From Paenibacillus sp. FSL H7-0357 (lineage in GTDB: Bacteria; Bacillota; Bacilli; Paenibacillales; Paenibacillaceae): a stretch of 64,000 bases of DNA. The notes below the pieces were generated by a model. The model saw nothing but the letters and a program-made list of their open reading frames with translations, had not been told where the DNA came from and searched no databases. The DNA lies in the NCBI RefSeq assembly GCF_000758525.1, contig NZ_CP009241.1, forward strand, positions 868,001 to 932,000, in the 5' to 3' direction. Below are positions 41,989-55,269 of this stretch, piece after piece (position 1 is the stretch's first letter; each line of letters starts with the position of its first letter). A program made the position numbers and the translations under genes.

Positions 41989-43581
41989 TTACCCCTGCAC
42001 AGACCGCTTCTCCTGCTCCCGCAGCTCAATTCTCCGTATTTTGCCGGAAGTAGTCTTCGGAAGATCTGTGATGAACTCAATTTTGCGCGGATATTTATAA
42101 GGGGCTGTCATTTCCTTGACATGACTCTGCAATTCCTTAATCAGCTCCGGTGTGCCTGCGCTATTGTCCTTCAGTACGACAAAGGCTTTTACGATCGAGC
42201 CGCGGATCTCATCAGGGCTGGCCACAACTGCGCATTCTTTAACCATGGCATGCTTCATCAGGGCCTCTTCCACTTCAAAAGGACCGATGGTGTAGCCTGA
42301 GCTGATGATGATATCGTCTCCCCGGCCTTCAAACCAGAAATAGCCATCCTCATCTTTGCGTGCCCGGTCTCCGGTGACAAAATACTCCCCGTGGGAGCAA
42401 TTCGCCTTGCGTTCAGGGTCTTTGTAATAGTTCTGGAACAGGGCAGGCATGCTCAAATGCACGGCGATATCGCCGACAACACCCGCAGGAACCGGCTGCC
42501 CTTCCTCGTTAATCACCTCGACAATGCCCGGCGCGATGGATTGGCCCATGGACCCTACACGGATAGGCTGATCCTTCAACGCAGCGATGATCAGCGTGCT
42601 TTCCGTCTGGCCATAGCCGTCGCGGATGGTAATGTCGAAATGCTGTTGGAAGGTGCGGATGACCTCCTCGTTCAGAGGTTCGCCGGCGGATACGGCACAG
42701 CGCAGTTTGGACAGGTCATATTGCGGCAGCCCTTCCGTTTTGGCCATTAAACGGTATTCCGTCGGAGTGCAGCATAATACCTGAATGGCTTGATCCTGAA
42801 GCAGCTGCAGATACCGGTCCGGATGGAATGGACCATTGTAGACAAAACCGGTGGCTCCATTGCCAAGTACACTTAAAAACGGACTCCAGATCCATTTTTG
42901 CCAGCCCGGTGCTGCAGTTGCCCAGACGGTATCTGATTCGCGGATGTCCAGCCATAGGGACGAGGTGATCCGCAGATGTGCATATCCCCAGCCATGTGTA
43001 TGAACTACGGCTTTAGGGTTGCCGGTAGTGCCGGAGGTATAAGCAAGGATGGCAATATCGTCGCGGCGGCTGGCTACGGCCGGGAAAGTATCCGGCTTGT
43101 CCGCCATAAGGCTCTCCAAACTGATCCAGCCTTCAGCAAGGTCATCTTCATTTCCGGATACGGAGAGACGGTAATCCAAGGCCGGCAGATCTTCGGCGAT
43201 TTTGTTAACTTCTGCGGTAACTTCAGACCAGACGATTACAGCTCTCGCTTCCGAATGGCGCAGGCGGTAGGATAAATCCTTCGCCCGGAGCATCTCGGAG
43301 GAAGGGATAACGGCGAGCCCGAGCTTCAGGCAGGCGAGATAGATTGCGTAGGCAATAATGCGGCGCGGAACCATGACCAGCACGCGGTCACCTTGTTGAA
43401 GTCCGAGTTCTTTAAGGCCGCCGGCAAGCCGGTTAGCTTGTCCTAGCAGCTCCCCGTAGGTAATTTCCTCGTACCCGCCATCCTCATGCAACCATTTAAG
43501 CGCAATCTTATCGGAAGGATGCTGTTCCATTTCCGAAGTCAGATTGTAGAATTCCGGTGCGATCCAATGCTGATTGTCCAA
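41989..43581 (-). CDS. Medium-chain acyl-CoA synthetase / acetyl-CoA synthetase-like AMP-binding enzyme
   Basis: 530 aa from a TTG at 43581 (AGGAG eight bases upstream; peptide MDNQHWIAPEF); the longer frame to 43635 has no RBS. AMP-forming ligase of the ANL superfamily: P-loop ILAYTSGTTGNPKAVVHTHGW, A5 motif GYGQTESTLI, A7/A8 region YFWFEGRGDDIIISSGYTIGPFEVE, and the catalytic Lys of KTTSGKIRR (A10). It activates a carboxylic acid to acyl-AMP and then the CoA ester; substrate preference (acetate or medium-chain acids) is not evident. Single minus-strand gene. Confidence 0.93.
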   Translation of the reverse strand: MDNQHWIAPEFYNLTSEMEQHPSDKIALKWLHEDGGYEEITYGELLGQANRLAGGLKELGLQQGDRVLVMVPRRIIAYAIYLACLKLGLAVIPSSEMLRAKDLSYRLRHSEARAVIVWSEVTAEVNKIAEDLPALDYRLSVSGNEDDLAEGWISLESLMADKPDTFPAVASRRDDIAILAYTSGTTGNPKAVVHTHGWGYAHLRITSSLWLDIRESDTVWATAAPGWQKWIWSPFLSVLGNGATGFVYNGPFHPDRYLQLLQDQAIQVLCCTPTEYRLMAKTEGLPQYDLSKLRCAVSAGEPLNEEVIRTFQQHFDITIRDGYGQTESTLIIAALKDQPIRVGSMGQSIAPGIVEVINEEGQPVPAGVVGDIAVHLSMPALFQNYYKDPERKANCSHGEYFVTGDRARKDEDGYFWFEGRGDDIIISSGYTIGPFEVEEALMKHAMVKECAVVASPDEIRGSIVKAFVVLKDNSAGTPELIKELQSHVKEMTAPYKYPRKIEFITDLPKTTSGKIRRIELREQEKRSVQG

Positions 43582-44073
43582 ATGAACCTCTCCTATATAA
43601 ACGTAATGGTATATCCATACTCTATAGTATAGCACTTTACTTAGTACCAGATGCTAATTAGAGGTAATGAGAAGGTGGGTAAGAGAAGGTTCTGTGACTA
43701 TTTTGTTATAATGCCTATAAAAAGGATGACGGCCTGAGAGAAACGATCATAGAATTAATGTTTGTGTATAGTACCTTGGCGCAGGGTGAGCAGGATTATG
43801 ATTCGCTTGGGGCCAGCAGAATATGCTCGGCATTTGCGCAGGCTTGAGAGTTTTTCGCAGATCCGTGCTTTGGTTATCCCCTCCTGAGCGAAGCGGAAGC
43901 CTGGATTTAGGTGTATCGCCATCTGCAGTTGCATTACAAAGATATCTGAGAGGAGAAAAATGTAATTTATAGTCATAATTTGAGGAAAATTATCAAAATT
44001 GAGACTATTCAAGCTTTGTAAGACTTATAATATATAGATTAAAGAACTTCACGAAAGATAAGGAGACTCCAGC
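43582..44073. other. Intergenic region with degenerate coding remnants
   Basis: No intact gene. A plus-strand frame at 43798-43887 reads MIRLGPAEYARHLRRLESFS and stops soon after, reminiscent of a GNAT N-terminus; a second stretch to ~43965 (GSLDLGVSPSAVALQRYLRG) may be further debris. The minus-strand frame 43755-44012 has no RBS and is not believed. Confidence 0.3.
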
Positions 44074-44729
44074 ATGCTTTTTAAACCGATCCCTCTTATA
44101 ACGGGATTCTTAACAATGTCCTGCTTATTGTCAGCCTGCAGTAGCCAGCCAGCGGCTGCCGGTAATCTTTCAGCTGATTCTTCGTCCATTTCGTCACCTT
44201 TCGTTTCACGGTGGCCCAAGCTAATCCTGGCGCTTCCGTCATACCGGCTGTTCCCGGACCGTCTAACTCAGCGGCGGAATCAAATGCACTTTCTATTCAA
44301 TTAAAAGGAACGACTTATTTCTTCCCAGGCCACAATGTTGCGACGAAGCGTTGTAATTTTGCGGCGGCAACCTCAACCGGGATCGTCTGGTCACCTGCTC
44401 CCCCAATGGAGGGGGAAGGTACTGATCCGGCTGGTATTCCGCTGGAGCCTTTCACCATTTATCTTAGCGATCCGGCGGATAATATTGAGATTCTCTCCTT
44501 TCGTGCCGCAGGCGGTTACTTCTATAGTTGGGGAATCGAGGAACAGGACAAGCTATATGTATCGGTGAGCCAGCGTCCTGACGGCGATGGCAGCTATGAA
44601 TATGAGGTATATGTATATTCCTTTAAACAGGAACAGAAGACGCAAATGAAACAGTTTATGTTAGATAACGGTATGATTAAGTTTCAATATAATGGCAGGT
44701 CATATTCCGTCAAGCTGCAGCAGGGCTAG
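44074..44729 (+). pseudogene. Lipoprotein gene split by a frameshift
   Basis: The frame from ATG 44074 encodes a lipoprotein signal (MLFKPIPLITGFLTMSCLLSAC, lipobox LSAC) and a Ser/Ala-rich linker, then drifts into nonsense after about 44200 and stops at 44304. A second frame, open from before 44211 (TVAQANPGASVIPAVPGPSN) to 44729, carries the mature domain: LSIQLKGTTYFFPGHNV, ILSFRAAGGYFYSW, KLYVSVSQRPDGDG. Joining them around 44190-44210 gives a ~217-aa lipoprotein. The break is either a real frameshift mutation or a one- or two-base sequencing error. Function unknown. Confidence 0.7.
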
Positions 44730-44786
44730 ACCTTTTGAACAGCAGTCCAAACGATACACACTTTATTAGAAAGCAGGCAGTTGATT

Positions 44787-45314
44787 ATGGGCCCTACAAC
44801 CTTTGATGAGATATTTGGTATTATGAAATCTTCTTTTCCAGTGAATGAAATCAGAACCTACAGCGGGCAGCGATCTTTGCTGCATAACCCTAACTACCGC
44901 CTGTTCACTGAGCAGGATGCCAAGGGGAGGACGCTCGCCTTTTTGGCGGCGTGGGAGTTTCCGGCTCTGCGTTTTGTCGAGCATATAGCAGTAGATCCCG
45001 GCATCAGGGGAGGAGGACTCGGCAAAAAGCTGATGCTCAATTATATCGGCCGTTCGGACATTCCTATTCTGCTGGAGGTAGAGCCGCCAAGCGGGGAACT
45101 GGAGCAGCGGAGAATCGGGTTTTATGAGCGGCTTGGCTTTCACCTCAATGCCTATGAGTATAACCAGCCGCCGCTCCGTACAGGACAGGCTGATCTGCCG
45201 CTGCGCATTATGACGTATCCCCGCCCGATAAACCGGGAGGAATTCCATCAGTACAGGGAAATCCTGTACACAGAGGTGTATAAAGTTACAACACCAGACA
45301 GCCGTCCATACTGA
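44787..45314 (+). CDS. GNAT N-acetyltransferase
   Basis: 175 aa from the ATG at 44787; the TTG at 44781 is an alternative. The acetyl-CoA-binding segment is RFVEHIAVDPGIRGGGLGKKLMLNYI (R/Q-x-x-G-x-G/A as RGGGLG). FYERLGFHLNAYEY is the family's C-terminal motif. The Asp-rich PILLEVEPPSGELEQRR strand lies between. Substrate unknown. It is flanked by the broken lipoprotein gene and a terminator. Confidence 0.88.
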   Translation: MGPTTFDEIFGIMKSSFPVNEIRTYSGQRSLLHNPNYRLFTEQDAKGRTLAFLAAWEFPALRFVEHIAVDPGIRGGGLGKKLMLNYIGRSDIPILLEVEPPSGELEQRRIGFYERLGFHLNAYEYNQPPLRTGQADLPLRIMTYPRPINREEFHQYREILYTEVYKVTTPDSRPY

Positions 45315-45325
45315 TTCTACCCATA

Positions 45326-45361
45326 AACAGCCCGCGCTATCGCTAAGATAGGCGGGCTGTT
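45326..45361 (+). terminator. Terminator-like hairpin after the GNAT gene
   Basis: AACAGCCCGC (45326-45335) pairs with GCGGGCTGTT (45352-45361), with inner CTATC/GATAG. The following sequence is poor in T, so termination may be moderate. Confidence 0.65.
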
Positions 45362-45473
45362 CTGCTTGGAAATCCTTCTTTACAATCCGGATACAAGTTA
45401 GAAACAAGTTCATGATTAAATTGAACTATAGCAAAGGACATAACAAACCAACTCGCAAGGGAGACGATATTCA

Positions 45474-46169
45474 ATGAAAAGCAAAAAAATGATCATAGCA
45501 ACGATGGTATTCGGTATGGCGGTTACGGGCTCGGCAGGTGTGTACGCAGGAACAAATCTGCAAAAGATTAGTGCCTATCTGAACCACAGCATTGGCTTCC
45601 AGGTAAACGGAGCGGCTTATACGCCGGTAGACGGCAATGGCAAAACACTGGCTCCTATTACTTATAATAATACGACTTACTTGCCTGTACGTGCGATGGC
45701 GGATGTGCTGAAGGTGCCGGTGGCCTTCGACGCCTCATCCAACCAGGTGATCCTGGGTACCAATAACAGCTCAGCTGTTACGTTGGCCGCCGTTCCATAC
45801 AGTGCTGCGCAAAAACAGGAGATCACCAAGGCATTCGCAAACTTTCAGGGTTTTGAGACTGCTTATGCTCCACTCAAAATGACCAGCGGAGATACTTTCC
45901 AGAAAGTTGACGGCAGCGGGGATGGGGTAAGCTTCCTGTTCAAACATATGAGAGTGGTTATTTCTCCCCGCGATTACTCTGATTCGTATGATGGAACTAC
46001 AGTGAAGCTGTCGAACGGAGCGGAAGGCAAATGGTACACACCTAGTGATCTTGCGATGATGACCTTCAAAGTAGCTGACCGCTATGTCACCATCAGCTCC
46101 CCGGATAAATCGTTGAGTAAAGCACAGTTGGAGAATGTAGCCGTAAGCGTGGCGAAACTGAGCAAGTAA
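45474..46169 (+). CDS. Secreted stalk-domain (copper amine oxidase N-terminal-like) protein
   Basis: 231 aa with a Sec signal peptide (MKSKKMIIATMVFGMAVTGSAGVYA). Residues ~30-100 form one stalk domain: IGFQVNGAAYTPVDGNGKTL, PITYNNTTYLPVRAMADVLKVPV and a VILGT end. The C-terminal ~120 residues (LKMTSGDTFQKVDGSGDG, WYTPSDLAMMTFKVADRYVTI) are beta-rich and not assigned. GGGAGACG precedes the ATG. Probably a cell-surface protein. Confidence 0.85.
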   Translation: MKSKKMIIATMVFGMAVTGSAGVYAGTNLQKISAYLNHSIGFQVNGAAYTPVDGNGKTLAPITYNNTTYLPVRAMADVLKVPVAFDASSNQVILGTNNSSAVTLAAVPYSAAQKQEITKAFANFQGFETAYAPLKMTSGDTFQKVDGSGDGVSFLFKHMRVVISPRDYSDSYDGTTVKLSNGAEGKWYTPSDLAMMTFKVADRYVTISSPDKSLSKAQLENVAVSVAKLSK

Positions 46170-46215
46170 ACACCAGTCCTTCGGATCTAAGGTCAATAAA
46201 GGTCTTCGGCAAAAA

Positions 46216-46262
46216 AAGAGGATGTCTGTCAAAGCCACTCGCTTTGCAGACATCCTCTTGTC
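46216..46262. terminator. Bidirectional terminator between stalk-domain and DUF4023 genes
   Basis: AAGAGGATGTCTG (46216-46228) and CAGACATCCTCTT (46247-46259) form a perfect 13-bp stem, with an inner CAAAG/CTTTG pair; an A run on the left makes it usable on the minus strand for the DUF4023 gene too. Confidence 0.88.
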
Positions 46263-46387
46263 TATTTATTCGTACTATGTTGTATATTGGGCAGCTTCGA
46301 TTCGGGTGACCCTTTCCCCCGGCGTTTGTTCTTCTCCGCCTTCCGCTGATTCTCCTGAAACTTCTCCACAAATTCGTGAGTATTCAT
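46262..46387 (-). CDS. DUF4023 family small protein
   Basis: 41 aa, missed by length cut-offs. MNTHEFVEKFQENQRKAEKN followed by KRRGKGSPESKLPNIQHSTNK has the conserved N-terminal MNTHEFVEKFxENQ and the KLPNxQHSTNK ending that I associate with DUF4023, a small Bacillales protein of unknown role. AGGAGG lies six bases before the ATG, a near-perfect RBS. Highly charged; no membrane segment. Monocistronic. Confidence 0.82.
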   Translation of the reverse strand: MNTHEFVEKFQENQRKAEKNKRRGKGSPESKLPNIQHSTNK

Positions 46388-46600
46388 GCTGAACCTCCTA
46401 AAAGTATTGTGAGCATCCGCTTCTCGGGTCCACTTCGTACATAACTTGCTTCGGAAGCATAGGCCTTAACCAACCTGCTGTTTGTTACTGTAACCATATA
46501 GGCGTCAAATCATTCACGTTGAGCGATAAGTGACTGTTCAACATGCAGTTGGTCTTTTCTGTAGCAATCCAATGGTTGACAAAACATTTAAAAGGGAGCA

Positions 46601-46621
46601 AAGTAAACTAATAGTTTACTT
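46601..46621. promoter_or_regulatory. Perfect palindrome, likely TetR-family operator
   Basis: Arms AAGTAAACT and AGTTTACTT flank a central AAT, a 21-bp perfect palindrome. It lies 20 bases before the TetR-type gene's ATG and downstream of a TTGACA (46576-46581), where bound repressor would block transcription. Autoregulation of the TetR/nitroreductase pair is the simplest reading. Confidence 0.65.
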
Positions 46622-46640
46622 AACAACACTGCAGTGTAAT

Positions 46641-47312
46641 ATGGGGGCGGAAAAACCATTGGGAATCGATCAACGCAGGGAGAAGGAAAAACAGATCCGC
46701 CGAAATGACATCCTGGAAGCGGCGGAGCATGTCTTTTTTGCCAAAGGATACAATCAGGCGACCATGGACGATGTGGCTAAAGCGGCTGAGTTCAGCAAAA
46801 GAACCGTATACGTGTATTTCAACAGCAAGGAGCAAATCTATTTTGAAATTATGATTCGGGGCTATAGGCTGATGATCGGTTTGCTGAAGCAGAAGATCCA
46901 GAATGCAGGCGCAGTTACAGTTACAGCTATAGAGAGTCTGAGGCAAATGGGAGATGTTTTTTACAGCTTCAGCAGGCAGCATCCGGAATACTTCAAGGCC
47001 ATTATTGAATATGAGACCGCAGAGATCGATTTTGAGAGTGGGGTGACGGACGAGGCGAGGAATGAATGTTATGCTCTGGGTGAAGAAATGACGGAATATT
47101 TGGTTGGACTTTTGCGTCAGGGAATGGATGAGGGGGAGATCCGCAAGGACCTGGATGTGGTAAAAACAGCGCTCGTACTTTGGTCTTGTGTAATTGGTGT
47201 GCTGAATACTGCACATAAGAAGGAAAAATACATCCGCCACATGCATTCTACAACACCGGATGAGCTGGTTTCGGCAGCATTTGCTCTCATGCTTGAGTCT
47301 ATCCGTAACTAA
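46641..47312 (+). CDS. TetR/AcrR-family transcriptional regulator
   Basis: 223 aa from the ATG at 46641; upstream in-frame codons overlap the operator palindrome. The N-terminal helix-turn-helix is canonical: NDILEAAEHVFFAKGYNQATMDDVAKAAEFSKRTVYVYFNSKEQIYFEIM. The C-terminal ligand domain (residues ~75-220) is helical with no further motif. Fourteen bases separate it from the nitroreductase-like gene, so both form one operon under the palindrome. RBS is weak, in keeping with low repressor levels. Confidence 0.92.
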   Translation: MGAEKPLGIDQRREKEKQIRRNDILEAAEHVFFAKGYNQATMDDVAKAAEFSKRTVYVYFNSKEQIYFEIMIRGYRLMIGLLKQKIQNAGAVTVTAIESLRQMGDVFYSFSRQHPEYFKAIIEYETAEIDFESGVTDEARNECYALGEEMTEYLVGLLRQGMDEGEIRKDLDVVKTALVLWSCVIGVLNTAHKKEKYIRHMHSTTPDELVSAAFALMLESIRN

Positions 47313-47325
47313 AGGGGGAGAGAAC

Positions 47326-48534
47326 GTGAAAGGGATAAGGTGGAGAAGAGGGGTGATTCTCATTCTTTCAGCGATTGGCGTTTTGCTTGTCATAACTTTT
47401 GCTTCATTAATGTTCATTAGCGGATTCTTCCGGGAGCAGAAGTATCTGCAGCCTTGGAAGCCAAGCTACTCTGCTGCAATCACGGACCCGAGGGTGCAAT
47501 TGGCGGCGCATGGGCTTTTGGCTGCCAGCAGCCACAACATGCAGCCTTGGAAGATCAAATTGGACAGCAGCAATCCGCTGAAGTTTGCTCTGTATGCGGA
47601 TAGTGAACGTTTATCGCCTGCAGTTGATCCATATGCGCGGCAGTTCATGGTTTCGCAGGGGACTTTTTTAGAATATGTCAGGGTTGCTGGAGAAGAACTG
47701 GGTTATAAGACAGCGATTGAGCTGTTTCCGGAAGGTGACTATGATGAGAAGAGACTTGTGCAGAGTATGCGTACCAAACCTGTAGCGGTCATCACTCTCA
47801 CCAGAATGAACTCCGTGAGCCATCCGCTCTACCCGTATTTATTCCTTTCGGACACTAACAGAGGGGCTTGCCGATCGGATGCACTGCGTGCTGAGCAGGT
47901 GGATGAGCTGCAGGGTCTTCAAGAGAATAAGGATATTTCCATAAAAATTGTTCAAGATCCGGATAATAAGAAGCGGCTCGCAAAATACATAACAGAAGCA
48001 TCTATTGTTGAGGCGGGCGTCGAGCCTGTCATGGAAGAGTCTGCAAGGATATTCAGATCTAATGAAAAAGAGAAGAATAAATATCGTTATGGCTTCTCCG
48101 TAGAGGGGCAGGGAACGGATGGAATTATGCGTCATATGCTGCAAGGTTTGGTTACACTGTTTCCTTCGCTGAACAAGGGAGAGGCTGCTTCCAAGCAATT
48201 CATCACATCGACTGAAACTTCCGTAAACAATACGCCTGCCTTTGCCATGATTCGTTCTGCCGACAACAGCCGTTTGAGCCAGGTCCGCAGCGGAATGTTA
48301 TACAGCAGGCTGGTTCTGTCCGCTCACCGTTTGGGCCTTGCCATACAGCCCTTAAGCCAGGCGTTGGAGGAATATCCCGAAATGAGCCGGCTATACAGCG
48401 ATATTCACCGCAGTTATGCAGCGGATGGAGAGACCATTCAAATGCTCGTACGTATCGGTATTCCAGTAAAGGGAGCGCCTTTAAGCTTGAGAAGAGATGT
48501 GCACGAACTGCTAATCAGCGAATCTTCAGAATAA
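47326..48534 (+). CDS. Membrane-anchored Acg-like nitroreductase-family protein
   Basis: 402 aa from a GTG with GGGGGAG six bases upstream; the frame start at 47260 lies inside the regulator. One membrane span (ILILSAIGVLLVITFASLMFI) is followed by an Acg/nitroreductase-like domain: VQLAAHGLLAASSHNMQPWKIKLD (FMN-contacting SxHNxQPW motif), LYADSERLSPAVDPYARQ, and a second half with TPAFAMIRSADNS and SRLVLSAHRLGLAIQPLSQALE. The tandem half-site layout is that of Acg-type proteins that may sequester FMN rather than reduce. It is cotranscribed with the TetR gene. Confidence 0.82.
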   Translation: MKGIRWRRGVILILSAIGVLLVITFASLMFISGFFREQKYLQPWKPSYSAAITDPRVQLAAHGLLAASSHNMQPWKIKLDSSNPLKFALYADSERLSPAVDPYARQFMVSQGTFLEYVRVAGEELGYKTAIELFPEGDYDEKRLVQSMRTKPVAVITLTRMNSVSHPLYPYLFLSDTNRGACRSDALRAEQVDELQGLQENKDISIKIVQDPDNKKRLAKYITEASIVEAGVEPVMEESARIFRSNEKEKNKYRYGFSVEGQGTDGIMRHMLQGLVTLFPSLNKGEAASKQFITSTETSVNNTPAFAMIRSADNSRLSQVRSGMLYSRLVLSAHRLGLAIQPLSQALEEYPEMSRLYSDIHRSYAADGETIQMLVRIGIPVKGAPLSLRRDVHELLISESSE

Positions 48535-48653
48535 TAAAGCTGAAAAGGGGGAATATAAATAAAGTGTTGCATTGTTCTGAAATACATGATATATTCTATT
48601 TCTGGCCGCGAAACATCAACGCCGGGCTCGAAAAAGAAGTTGAAAAAAAGAGC

Positions 48654-48682
48654 TTGCATTGATCGGCTGGATGTGATATATT
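48654..48682 (+). promoter_or_regulatory. rRNA operon promoter
   Basis: TTGCAT (48654-48659), 17 bases, TATATT (48677-48682), about 160 bases before 16S. The leader then has a box-A-like TTGATCTTTGAAAACTGAAC (48726-48745), repeated as TTGATCCTTGAAAACTGG in the 16S-23S spacer near 50524; these support antitermination and processing. Confidence 0.75.
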
Positions 48683-48844
48683 ATAAGAGTTGCTGGTGAC
48701 GAGATAAACGACACTGACAACGAGCTTGATCTTTGAAAACTGAACAACGAGTGAGTATGGAAATCACGCAAGTGAGATCCAAAATTAGAGAATGTAAATT
48801 CTCGTCAGATGTTTCAAATTGAGCAATCGCTCTTTCTAAATACC

Positions 48845-53572
<4,728 letters not shown>

Positions 53573-53649
53573 TAGTAAAGACGCAGATTCGTTTCGGATT
53601 CAGTTTTCAGGAATTAAGGTTCCTGAAGCATTTACGCTGTAAATGCCCG

Positions 53650-53766
53650 TTTGGTGGCGATAGCGGAGGGGTTCCACGCGTACCCATCCCGAACACGACC
53701 GTTAAGCCCTCCAGCGCCGATGGTACTTGGACCGAAGGGTCCTGGGAGAGTAGGACGCCGCCAAGC
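53650..53766 (+). rRNA. rrf: 5S ribosomal RNA
   Basis: About 117 bases: TTTGGTGGCGATAGCGGAGG at the 5' end, CCCATCCCGAACACGACCGT in the middle and GAGAGTAGGACGCCGCCAAG at the 3' end. It follows 23S by 77 bases. Confidence 0.96.
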
Positions 53767-53771
53767 GGACA

Positions 53772-53797
53772 ACCACACACACTGTGGTATTTTTTTT
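53772..53797 (+). terminator. Hairpin and T8 run between 5S rRNA and tRNA array
   Basis: ACCACA (53772-53777) pairs with TGTGGT (53783-53788), then A and T8. A terminator here would separate rRNA from the tRNAs or only partly attenuate, since the tRNA genes follow after 26 bases. Confidence 0.65.
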
Positions 53798-53823
53798 GCC
53801 CTTAATATTTGTATACGGTAGAA

Positions 53824-53900
<77 letters not shown>

Positions 53901-53903
53901 TTT

Positions 53904-53979
53904 TCCCTGATAGCTCAGTTGGTAGAGCACTCGACTGTTAATCGAGTTGTCACAGGTTCGAGTCCTGTTCGGGGAGCCA
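53904..53979 (+). tRNA. tRNA-Asn (GTT)
   Basis: Acceptor TCCCTGA/TCGGGGA, anticodon GTT in CGACTGTTAATCG, CCA encoded. Confidence 0.97.
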
Positions 53980-53983
53980 TTAT

Positions 53984-54076
53984 GGAGAGGTGTCCGAGTT
54001 TGGCCGAAGGAGCACGATTGGAAATCGTGTAGGCGCCACAAGCGTCTCGAGGGTTCGAATCCCTCTCTCTCCGCCA
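53984..54076 (+). tRNA. tRNA-Ser (GGA)
   Basis: 93 bases with a long variable arm (GTAGGCGCCACAAGCGTCTC), anticodon GGA in GATTGGAAATC, CCA encoded. Confidence 0.97.
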
Positions 54077-54094
54077 CAAATTTTCAACAAGCAT

Positions 54095-54166
54095 GGCCCG
54101 TTGGTCAAGGGGTTAAGACACCTCCCTTTCACGGAGGTAACATGGGTTCGAATCCCATACGGGTCA
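54095..54166 (+). tRNA. tRNA-Glu (TTC), CCA not encoded
   Basis: Acceptor GGCCCGT/ACGGGTC, anticodon TTC in TCCCTTTCACGGA. The gene ends at the discriminator A; TATC follows, so CCA is added by the CCA enzyme. Confidence 0.96.
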
Positions 54167-54172
54167 TATCAT

Positions 54173-54248
54173 GGAGGCTTAGCTCAGCTGGGAGAGCATC
54201 TGCCTTACAAGCAGAGGGTCGGGGGTTCGATCCCCTCAGCCTCCACCA
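54173..54248 (+). tRNA. tRNA-Val (TAC)
   Basis: Acceptor GGAGGCT/AGCCTCC, anticodon TAC in TGCCTTACAAGCA, CCA encoded. Confidence 0.97.
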
Positions 54249-54331
54249 TAACATTTCCCTAAGAAGCTGAAGCTTCGCAATGGATTCCAGGTGTTTTTCT
54301 GGGACCGAAAGGGAACAATAACTTTTACTGA

Positions 54332-54412
<81 letters not shown>

Positions 54413-54490
54413 GGAACCGTGGTGTAGTTGGCCTAACATGCCTGCCTGTCACGCAGGAGATCGCGGGTTCGAATCCCGTCGGTTCCGCCA
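54413..54490 (+). tRNA. tRNA-Asp (GTC)
   Basis: Acceptor GGAACCG/CGGTTCC, anticodon GTC in TGCCTGTCACGCA, CCA encoded. Confidence 0.97.
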
Positions 54491-54602
54491 TTAGTATGGC
54501 ATCAGGGATCAGAAGTATAAGCTTCGCAAGAATTACTTTGCAATCTCGCAACGAAGTGCAGAGTATCCGCCCTGTTCCGTGTTTTTAGCTAATTATAAAT
54601 AT

Positions 54603-54677
54603 TGGGGATTAGCCAAGCGGTAAGGCAACGGACTTTGACTCCGTCATGCATAGGTTCAAATCCTATATCCCCAGCCA
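54603..54677 (+). tRNA. tRNA-Gln (TTG)
   Basis: Acceptor TGGGGAT/ATCCCCA, anticodon TTG in GGACTTTGACTCC, CCA encoded. A 112-base gap precedes it with an AAGCTTCGCAA element also seen before tRNA-fMet. Confidence 0.97.
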
Positions 54678-54686
54678 TTTTCATGA

Positions 54687-54762
54687 GAGCCATTAGCTCA
54701 GTTGGTAGAGCACCTGACTTTTAATCAGGGTGTCGAAGGTTCGAGTCCTTCATGGCTCACCA
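54687..54762 (+). tRNA. tRNA-Lys (TTT)
   Basis: Acceptor GAGCCAT/ATGGCTC, anticodon TTT in TGACTTTTAATCA, CCA encoded. Confidence 0.97.
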
Positions 54763-54776
54763 TTTCTTTAAAGTGT

Positions 54777-54860
54777 GCGCGTGTGGCGGAATGGCAGACG
54801 CACCAGACTTAGGATCTGGCGTTTTACGACGTGGGGGTTCAAGTCCCTTCACGCGCACCA
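54777..54860 (+). tRNA. tRNA-Leu (TAG)
   Basis: 84 bases with a long variable arm, acceptor GCGCGTG/CACGCGC, anticodon TAG in AGACTTAGGATCT, CCA encoded. Confidence 0.97.
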
Positions 54861-54867
54861 TGTTTTT

Positions 54868-54942
54868 GCGGACGTGGCTCAGCGGTAGAGCATCGCCTTG
54901 CCAAGGCGAGGGTCGCGGGTTCGATTCCCGTCGTCCGCTCCA
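54868..54942 (+). tRNA. tRNA-Gly (GCC)
   Basis: Acceptor GCGGACG/CGTCCGC, anticodon GCC in GCCTTGCCAAGGC, CCA encoded. Confidence 0.97.
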
Positions 54943-54952
54943 TATAGATTTT

Positions 54953-55029
54953 GCGCCCTTAGCTCAGCTGGATAGAGCGTTTGACTACGAATCAAAAGGC
55001 CGGGAGTTCGAATCTCTCAGGGCGCGCCA
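54953..55029 (+). tRNA. tRNA-Arg (ACG)
   Basis: Acceptor GCGCCCT/AGGGCGC, anticodon ACG in TGACTACGAATCA (A34 is expected to be edited to inosine), CCA encoded. Confidence 0.97.
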
Positions 55030-55042
55030 TTTTTAATATTAA

Positions 55043-55116
55043 CGGGATGTAGCTCAGCTTGGTAGAGCACCTGGTTTGGGACCAGGGGGTCGCATGTTCA
55101 AATCGTGTCATCCCGA
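55043..55116 (+). tRNA. tRNA-Pro (TGG), CCA not encoded
   Basis: Acceptor CGGGATG/CATCCCG, anticodon TGG in GGTTTGGGACC; ends at discriminator A followed by TTGT. Confidence 0.96.
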
Positions 55117-55128
55117 TTGTACACCTAT

Positions 55129-55199
55129 GCGGGTGTAGTTCAATGGTAGAACTTCAGCCTTCCAAGCTGATAGCGTGGGTTCGATTCCCATCACCCGCT
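55129..55199 (+). tRNA. tRNA-Gly (TCC), CCA not encoded
   Basis: Acceptor GCGGGTG/CACCCGC, anticodon TCC in GCCTTCCAAGC; ends at discriminator T followed by TAAC. It is the last tRNA before the split terminator. Confidence 0.96.
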
Positions 55200-55269
55200 T
55201 AACAGAATAAACCACAAAAAAAGCCTGCGATATGGTCATACCCCTGTCAAGAAGACAGATGAAAAAAAG

